DNA of 34,485 nucleotides. It comes from Firmicutes bacterium UBA3914 (GTDB taxonomy: Bacteria; Bacillota; Limnochordia; Darwinibacteriales; Darwinibacteriaceae). The translations under genes and the position numbers were made by a program. The stretch spans positions 53,276 to 87,760 of the forward strand of contig DGEY01000059.1 in NCBI GenBank assembly GCA_002391385.1, written 5' to 3'. The notes beneath the pieces are model-generated. The model was given only the letters and a program-made list of their open reading frames with translations. It was not told the DNA's origin and searched no databases. This document shows, piece by piece, positions 29,313-34,485 of this stretch (positions are counted from its first letter, which is position 1; each line of letters starts with the position of its first letter).

Positions 29313-31082
29313 GTGAAGAGAGTTGCGCTGGTTTTGCTTTTGTTGTTGGCCTTGGCGCTTCCTGCCGCCGCTCAACTTCCCCCCAATCCGGCGGTGGTTG
29401 ACCCGGCTCTCTTCGAGGAGATCGGGACCTACGGCGGCGAACTGGTGCTGGGCCTGTCCGCTGCACCCCGCTCCTTCAACTTCTACGGAGTGATTGACAA
29501 CAACGCCTACACGGTCCTCTACAACATCCTGGATCCCTTAGTCGCTGAAAACCCCGCAACCGGGGAGCTCATCCCGGCCCTGGCGGAGCGCTGGGAAGTG
29601 GATGAAACGGGCACCCAGGTCACCTTCTACTTAAGGGATGTGCTCTGGTCAGATGGAACGCCCTTCACCGCGGATGATGTGGTCTTCACCATGGTGCATG
29701 TGGTGATGAATCCCAATGCGGAGGGGAACTCCGTGGACCGCTTTACCCTGGGCGGCCAGCCGGTGCTCTGGGAAAAAGTGGATGACCGCACGGTCAAGGC
29801 CATCCTGCCTTCGCCCTACGGCGCCTTCACCAGGGTGCTTTCCCATGCCCTGATGGTACCCAAACACAAACTGGAACCCTATATCGCCGCCTTGAACCGG
29901 GGGGTGGAGCCGGGGACCATCAACCAGGCCTGGACGACGGATACACCTGTGGAAGATATCGTGGGCACGGGGCCCTTCGTACTCAGCGAGTACATCGTGG
30001 ATCAGAAGATCACCCTCAAGCGAAATCCCTACAGCTGGCGGGTGGACCCCGAGGGTAATCAGCTGCCCTATGTGGACCGCTTGGTTTATCTGATCGTGCA
30101 GGATCCCGAAGTGATGCTGGCCCAGTTCCGGGCGGGGGAGATCCACCGCATCACCATCACCGGACAGAACTACCCGGCCCTGAAGCGGGAAGAGCTGGCT
30201 GGCGCCAATTACCGGGTGCTCACCGGCTCACCTGTGAGCCCCACCCCCAGCCCGCCGCACCTGTCCTTCAACTGGGATGTGGATGATGCTGAAAAGCGGG
30301 AGATCTTCCGCAACGACAAGTTCCGCCAGGCGATGGAATACACCATCGACCGCCACCGGATCATCGAGGATGTCTACAACACCCTGGCCATCATCCCGGG
30401 AGTACCGGTCCTGCCGGCCAACAAGGCGTTTTACAACCCCGAGATCGAAAAGATCATGCGGCCCTATGACCTGGACAAAGCCAAGGAGCTCCTGGAGGAG
30501 CTGGGCATTGTGGACCGCGATGGCGACGGCATCCGGGAGCTGCCCAGCGGCCGGCCCTTTGAGCTGACCCTAACCACGGCGGTGAATGTCCAGGCCCACA
30601 ACGATATCGCGGTGATCCTCAAAAACGAATGGGACCAGCTGGGCATCCCCACCCACCTCCAGCTGATCAGCTCCGCCCTGGTGGGCGAGCGGCGCAGTGC
30701 CGGTGAGTTCGAAGTGATGATCGAAGCCTTCGGTAACCAGCCCGATCCGCAGCTGCGCAAGGCCATCTGGCAGCCGGGAAGGGCCCTGTACTACTGGCAC
30801 CGCAGCACCATGGACGAAAACCAGCAGCCGGTGCTGGAGAACATGGTGGATTGGGAGCGCCGGGTCTTTGACCTCTTTGAACTAGGCGAAGTGGAAATGG
30901 ATGTGGCTCAGCGCAAAGCCTACTACGACGAGTGGCAGGAGATCTACGCCGACAAGGTACCGGTGATCTTCATCGCCAAGGGGATGGAGCTGGCCGCGGT
31001 GAGCAACGCTGTGGGCAACGTTTTCATCCAGGAAAACGGCCAGATCATCGGCACCAATTACACGGCGTTCATTAAGCAGTAA
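29313..31082 (+). CDS. Peptide-type ABC transporter solute-binding protein (family 5)
   Basis: About 589 residues. The signal peptide is KRVALVLLLLLALALPAAA followed by QLPP, a signal peptidase I site without a lipobox cysteine. The mature protein has the SBP_bac_5 features: ILDPLVAENPATGELIPALA, VTFYLRDVLWSDGTPFTADD, a GTGPFVLSEY segment and FRQAMEYTIDRHRIIEDV. It is expected to capture peptides, muropeptides or oligosaccharides outside the membrane. GTG 29313 is preceded by AAGGAGG at 8 bases; the ATG at 29274 would place this site in the coding region. It follows nagZ after 111 bases and leads the two permease genes. Confidence 0.9.
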   Translation: MKRVALVLLLLLALALPAAAQLPPNPAVVDPALFEEIGTYGGELVLGLSAAPRSFNFYGVIDNNAYTVLYNILDPLVAENPATGELIPALAERWEVDETGTQVTFYLRDVLWSDGTPFTADDVVFTMVHVVMNPNAEGNSVDRFTLGGQPVLWEKVDDRTVKAILPSPYGAFTRVLSHALMVPKHKLEPYIAALNRGVEPGTINQAWTTDTPVEDIVGTGPFVLSEYIVDQKITLKRNPYSWRVDPEGNQLPYVDRLVYLIVQDPEVMLAQFRAGEIHRITITGQNYPALKREELAGANYRVLTGSPVSPTPSPPHLSFNWDVDDAEKREIFRNDKFRQAMEYTIDRHRIIEDVYNTLAIIPGVPVLPANKAFYNPEIEKIMRPYDLDKAKELLEELGIVDRDGDGIRELPSGRPFELTLTTAVNVQAHNDIAVILKNEWDQLGIPTHLQLISSALVGERRSAGEFEVMIEAFGNQPDPQLRKAIWQPGRALYYWHRSTMDENQQPVLENMVDWERRVFDLFELGEVEMDVAQRKAYYDEWQEIYADKVPVIFIAKGMELAAVSNAVGNVFIQENGQIIGTNYTAFIKQ

Positions 31083-31114
31083 ACAGGCGGCTCAACTTCT
31101 GGAAAAGGAAACCG

Positions 31115-31148
31115 GCCAAAGGTACCGCCCAGGCGGTGCCTTTGGCCC
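31115..31148 (+). other. Strong intercistronic hairpin between the binding protein and permease genes
   Basis: GGCCAAAGGTACCGC (31115-31129) pairs with GCGGTGCCTTTGGCC (31134-31148) around a 4-base loop, with a single T-G wobble. There is no T run. Such hairpins often stabilise the upstream binding-protein mRNA and lower permease expression. Confidence 0.65.
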
Positions 31149-31175
31149 CACTCCCGTCATTGGAAGGATGATCCT

Positions 31176-32147
31176 ATGGCCCGCTACATCCTGCGCAGGC
31201 TGGCCATCATGGTGCCCATGATGGTGCTCATTTCCATCCTCTGTTTCGCGGTGATCAAGCTGCAGCCTGGGGATTTCACCACCCAGTACCTAACCGATCC
31301 CCGGGTTACCCCCGAGATGGTGGCGCAGATCCGCGCCCGTCTGGGGCTGGACCAGCCCGCGCCGCTGCAGTACTGGACCTGGGTGAAGGGAATCCTCACC
31401 CGGGGTGATTTTGGTTACTCCTTTGCCTACAAGCGCCCTGTCCAGGAGCTGATCTGGGAGCGGCTGGGCTGGACAGTGGTGGTGGCCGGGGCCACCATGC
31501 TCTTTTCCTGGGTTGTGGCCATTCCCATCGGAATTTATTCTGCAACCCACAAGTATTCATTCCTGGATTACTTCCTGACTTTTATCGGGTTTATCGGGGT
31601 GAGCATACCCAGCTTCTTCCTGGCCCTGGTGCTCATGTACCTGAGCCTGCGCCTGGGTGGCACTGCCGTGGGGGGCCTCTTCTCCCAGCAGTACATCGGC
31701 GCGCCCTGGACCTGGGCCAAGTTTGTCGATTTGCTCAAACACCTGTGGATCCCCCTGATCGCCATCGGCCTAAGCGGGACTGCTGGTTTGATCCGCCTCA
31801 TGCGGGCCAACCTCCTGGATGTGCTCCAGGCCCAGTATGTGGTCACCGCCCGGGCCAAGGGGCTCAGCGAGCGGGTGGTGATCTACAAGCACGCGGTGCG
31901 CAACGCCATCAACCCCTTGATCTCCCTTCTCGGCATGCAGCTGCCGGAGCTGATCAGCGGAACCATTGTCACCTCCATCGTGCTCAATCTACCCACCATG
32001 GGCCCCTTTTTCTACGATGCCCTGATCAACGGGGATCAGTACCTGGTGATGACCTTTTTGATGTTTTCTGCCTTTTTGATGCTCCTGGGGAACCTGATCG
32101 CGGATATCCTCCTGGCTTGGTCCGACCCGCGCATCAGATTTGAGTGA
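31176..32147 (+). CDS. ABC transporter permease, DppB type
   Basis: 323 residues. An inner-membrane permease with the N-terminal helix MARYILRRLAIMVPMMVLIS, a short extracytoplasmic segment (LTDPRVTPEMVAQIRARLGL) and about five further helices. The cytoplasmic EAA-like loop is YVVTARAKGLSERVVIYKHA followed by VRNAINPLISLLG, which contacts the ATPase. It ends DPRIRFE, as usual in this family. GGAAGGATG precedes the ATG. It is the partner of the next permease, 14 bases downstream. Confidence 0.93.
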   Translation: MARYILRRLAIMVPMMVLISILCFAVIKLQPGDFTTQYLTDPRVTPEMVAQIRARLGLDQPAPLQYWTWVKGILTRGDFGYSFAYKRPVQELIWERLGWTVVVAGATMLFSWVVAIPIGIYSATHKYSFLDYFLTFIGFIGVSIPSFFLALVLMYLSLRLGGTAVGGLFSQQYIGAPWTWAKFVDLLKHLWIPLIAIGLSGTAGLIRLMRANLLDVLQAQYVVTARAKGLSERVVIYKHAVRNAINPLISLLGMQLPELISGTIVTSIVLNLPTMGPFFYDALINGDQYLVMTFLMFSAFLMLLGNLIADILLAWSDPRIRFE

Positions 32148-32161
32148 AGGGGGGAGAGGGT

Positions 32162-33262
32162 ATGGCTCAAGAGTGGAAAGTGCTGTCCCAATCACAGCTG
32201 ATGCTCCGCCGCTTTAAGGCTCATCGCCTGGGCATGCTGGGCTTTTTCGTGCTGGCCTTCCTCTACCTTTTGGTTATCTTTGCTCCCTTCATCGCGCCAA
32301 CTGACTATTTGGTCCAGCGACGGGACTACACCAACTGTCCCCCCACCAAGCTGCACTGGCGGGATGCCGACGGCCGCTTCAGCCTGCGGCCCTTTGTGTA
32401 CGGTATGCAGCGGAGCCGGGATCCCATTACCCTGGAGGTGCGCTGGGAGGAGGATACCAGCAGGAAGTACCCCGTTTATTTCTTGGTGCGGGGGCACAGC
32501 TACAAGTTCTTAGGCTTCCAGTGCGATCTGCATCTGTTCGGCGTGGACGCCGACTCCGGCGGCCAGCTCTTCCTCTTCGGCACCGACCGCTTCGGCAGGG
32601 ACCTTTTCGCCCGCACCCTGTACGGCGGGCGGGTCACCCTCAGCGTGGGCGTGTTCGGAATCCTTTTGAGCTTCCTCATCGGCACAGCCATGGGCAGCAT
32701 TTCCGGCTACTACGGCGGCCGGGTGGATAACGCCATCCAGCGCTTCATCGAGCTTTTGCGCTCCTTTCCCCGGATTCCCCTGTGGCTGGCCCTCTCGGTG
32801 ATGCTGCCGCCTAACTGGTCTTCGGTGAAAGTGTATTTTGGCGTAGTGACCATCCTGGCCTTTTTGGACTGGACCAGCCTGGCCCGGGTGGTGCGGGGGC
32901 AGTTTTTGAACCTGCGGGAAAAGGAGTTTGTGGAAGCGGCCCGGGCCCTGGGCGCGGGGGACCGCAGCATCATCTTCCGCCATATCCTGCCCAACATCGT
33001 CAGCTACCTGGTGGTCACCGCCACCTTGTCCTTCCCGGGTATGATCATGGGGGAGAGCACCATCAGCTTCTTGGGCCTGGGGATCAAGGAGCCCATGACC
33101 AGCTGGGGGCTGCTTTTGCGGGATGCCCAGAGCATGGATGTGATGCGCATGCAGCCCTGGCTGATGATCCCGGGGATTTTCATCGTGGTCTCCGTTTTGG
33201 CCTTCAACTTCATGGGCGATGCCCTGCGTGATGCCTTTGATCCCTTTGCTACTGGAGCTTAA
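32162..33262 (+). CDS. ABC transporter permease, DppC type with long extracytoplasmic insert
   Basis: About 366 residues. The first membrane helix (GMLGFFVLAFLYLLVIFAPF) is followed by about 90 residues outside the membrane before the conserved LFGTDRFGRDLFARTLYG. Ordinary DppC proteins have only about 30 there. The insert contains RPFVYGMQRSRDP and VRGHSYKFLGF. Five more helices follow, and the EAA loop is FVEAARALGAGDRSIIFRH. The C-terminus is GDALRDAFDP. A long insert at this place is also known from YejE and from oligosaccharide-type transporters. ATG 32162 follows GGGGGGAGAGGG; no ATPase gene is in the window, so it must be encoded beyond 34485 or elsewhere. Confidence 0.92.
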   Translation: MAQEWKVLSQSQLMLRRFKAHRLGMLGFFVLAFLYLLVIFAPFIAPTDYLVQRRDYTNCPPTKLHWRDADGRFSLRPFVYGMQRSRDPITLEVRWEEDTSRKYPVYFLVRGHSYKFLGFQCDLHLFGVDADSGGQLFLFGTDRFGRDLFARTLYGGRVTLSVGVFGILLSFLIGTAMGSISGYYGGRVDNAIQRFIELLRSFPRIPLWLALSVMLPPNWSSVKVYFGVVTILAFLDWTSLARVVRGQFLNLREKEFVEAARALGAGDRSIIFRHILPNIVSYLVVTATLSFPGMIMGESTISFLGLGIKEPMTSWGLLLRDAQSMDVMRMQPWLMIPGIFIVVSVLAFNFMGDALRDAFDPFATGA

Positions 33263-33280
33263 GCTTCGGGGGTGAGCAGG

Positions 33281-34426
33281 ATGGCTGCGCGCCTAGCTGT
33301 GGGCCTGATGTCAGGCACCTCTCTGGATGGAATCGACGCCGCTTTGGTGCGTATCTACGATGATGATCGCTTTGAGCTTGTGGAATTTTTGACGCAGCCC
33401 TATACCCCGGCGCAGCGGGCTTGGCTGCTTTCCCTGTGCGACCCTGCTACTTCCCATGTGGAGGCCATCTGCCGGGCCAACATGGAGCTGGGTGAGCTTT
33501 TCGCCCAGGCGGTGTTCGCGGTGGCGGAGCGGGCGGGGATGGCTCTCCATCAGATCGACTTGATCGGTTCCCACGGCCAGACCATCTACCATATTCCCGG
33601 CCGGGCTACACTGCAGATCGGTGAACCGGCGGTGATTGCCAACCGCACGGGGGTTGTCACCGTGGGGGATTTCCGGCCGGCAGACATTGCTTTAGGGGGA
33701 CAGGGGGCGCCCCTGGTCCCCTATTTCGACCAGATCGCCTTCCGCCACCTGGCCCCCGCTGCTGTGCAGAATATCGGGGGGATCGGTAATGTGACCTTGG
33801 TGCTCGAGGAAGGTGCTGTGGCTCCGGTGCTGGGTTTTGACACCGGCCCCGGGAACATGGTGATCGATGCGGTGGTGGAGATGATCACGGAAGGTCAAGA
33901 GAGCTTCGACAGGGATGGGCAGATCGCGGCCCGAGGGAGGGTGGACCAAAGGCTTTTAGCGCGCCTTCTTTCCCACCCCTATTTCCACCAGGCCCCGCCC
34001 AAGACCACCGGGCGGGAGCTTTTCGGCAGGGAGTTCGCCCGGGAGTTGGTGGCAAGCTCGGGCCTGTCGGGGGAGGATCTGGTGGCCACCGTCACCGCCT
34101 TTACCGCCCACAGCATCGCCCAGCAGTACGAGCGGTTCATTTTTCCCCACGCCGCTCCCCAGCTGGTCATTGTGGGGGGAGGGGGCAGCTACAACCCCAC
34201 GCTCATGGGGATGCTCCAGGATCTTCTCCCCATCCCAGTACTCACCCATGAGGCGGTGGGCCTTCCGGGCAAAGCCAAGGAAGCGGTGGCCTTTGCCTTC
34301 CTGGCCAAGGCGGCCCTGGAGCGGAGGACGAACAACGTGCCGGGAGCAACCGGGGGCAGGCCCGGGGTTTTGGGCAAGATCTGCTATCCACCAAGCGATG
34401 GACACCGCGAGGCGGTGCCATCCTAG
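33281..34426 (+). CDS. anmK: Anhydro-N-acetylmuramic acid kinase
   Basis: About 381 residues. AnmK hydrolyses the 1,6-anhydro ring of anhMurNAc while phosphorylating it, giving MurNAc-6-P for MurQ. The ASKHA-fold motifs are GLMSGTSLDGIDAALV, IGSHGQTIYHIPG, VGDFRPADIALGGQGAPLVP, NIGGIGNVT and FDTGPGNMVIDA. The C-terminal part includes VIVGGGGSYNPTLM and KAKEAVAFAFLA. Anhydro sugars come from lytic transglycosylases or SleB-type spore enzymes. ATG 33281 is favoured over GTG 33272 by ribosome-binding-site spacing. It is 18 bases after the permease gene, so it belongs to the same operon. Confidence 0.96.
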   Translation: MAARLAVGLMSGTSLDGIDAALVRIYDDDRFELVEFLTQPYTPAQRAWLLSLCDPATSHVEAICRANMELGELFAQAVFAVAERAGMALHQIDLIGSHGQTIYHIPGRATLQIGEPAVIANRTGVVTVGDFRPADIALGGQGAPLVPYFDQIAFRHLAPAAVQNIGGIGNVTLVLEEGAVAPVLGFDTGPGNMVIDAVVEMITEGQESFDRDGQIAARGRVDQRLLARLLSHPYFHQAPPKTTGRELFGREFARELVASSGLSGEDLVATVTAFTAHSIAQQYERFIFPHAAPQLVIVGGGGSYNPTLMGMLQDLLPIPVLTHEAVGLPGKAKEAVAFAFLAKAALERRTNNVPGATGGRPGVLGKICYPPSDGHREAVPS

Positions 34427-34444
34427 CTATTATGGGCAGAGGAG

Positions 34445-34485
34445 GTGAGAGCGGGGCAGGAACAGTTGCTGGCCAAACCGAACAA
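34445..34485 (+). CDS. Possible start of a further gene (truncated at window edge)
   Basis: A GTG at 34445 opens VRAGQEQLLAKPN, which runs to the window edge without a stop. The beginning of ROK-type repressors often has a similar pattern (QxLLxxxN). The ribosome-binding site is poorly placed, however, and 13 residues are too few for a family call. Confidence 0.2.
   Translation, partial: MRAGQEQLLAKPN

Overview
The window looks like chromosomal DNA of a fairly GC-rich member of the Bacillota (Firmicutes), probably an anaerobe from one of the deeper, less studied classes. The evidence is a Rex redox repressor, an IreB/ReoM-type phosphoprotein beside murA, a TRAP (MtrB) tryptophan sensor, the dnaE-pfkA-pyk order known from Bacilli and Clostridia, a BadF-type amino-sugar kinase and strong AGGAGG ribosome-binding sites with frequent GTG/TTG starts. 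Exported proteins (solute-binding protein, FMN-binding protein) have signal peptides without a lipobox cysteine, and an AnmK kinase typical of Gram-negative recycling is present. A periplasm-like compartment is therefore possible but unproven. I see no insertion sequence, prophage or CRISPR array.

Layout. 1-1520 (minus): a partial ParB-like protein, a metallophosphoesterase and a small unknown protein. 1586-2801 (plus): a secreted beta-rich protein and rex, which has a candidate Rex operator in front. 2827-4963 (minus, after a bidirectional terminator): a secreted protein with two FMN-binding repeats, a YkoF-like thiamine-binding protein and a five-LysM protein. Then tRNA-Asn with its own promoter, a PspC protein and a D-2-hydroxyacid dehydrogenase on the minus strand. 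6565-9801 (plus): parA, gltX, an OsmC protein and a PduO-type adenosyltransferase, followed by tRNA-Gln(CUG). A minus-strand GT4 glycosyltransferase precedes a plus-strand block: Na/Pi transporter, ireB/reoM, murA, a compact dnaE, mtrB (TRAP), a DUF2007 protein, pfkA, pyk, and an AIR-synthase-like plus F420-ligase-like pair.

22319-34426 is the most distinctive part, a peptidoglycan-sugar salvage cluster: namZ (exo-N-acetylmuramidase, DUF1343), a GNAT gene on the other strand, a MurK-type kinase, a terminator, then murR, nanE, murQ, nagZ, a peptide-type solute-binding protein, two ABC permeases and anmK. Both glycosidases lack signal peptides. The simplest reading is that muropeptides or disaccharides are imported by the ABC system and dismantled in the cytoplasm. 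NagZ/NamZ would release GlcNAc and (anhydro)MurNAc, MurK and AnmK would phosphorylate them, MurQ would remove lactate to give GlcNAc-6-P, NanE would interconvert GlcNAc-6-P and ManNAc-6-P, and MurR would sense the sugar phosphate. This combines a Bacillus-like module (NamZ/NagZ/MurQ/MurR), a Clostridium-like kinase and a Gram-negative-like module (AnmK, cytoplasmic NagZ, peptide-type importer). No MurP phosphotransferase, amidase or ABC ATPase is encoded here.

Other points of interest are the ireB/reoM-murA adjacency, which matches the ReoM control of MurA stability described in Listeria; TRAP away from any trp or folE gene; and a shared promoter-like element ending in GAATAAT, with identical spacing, upstream of three genes.
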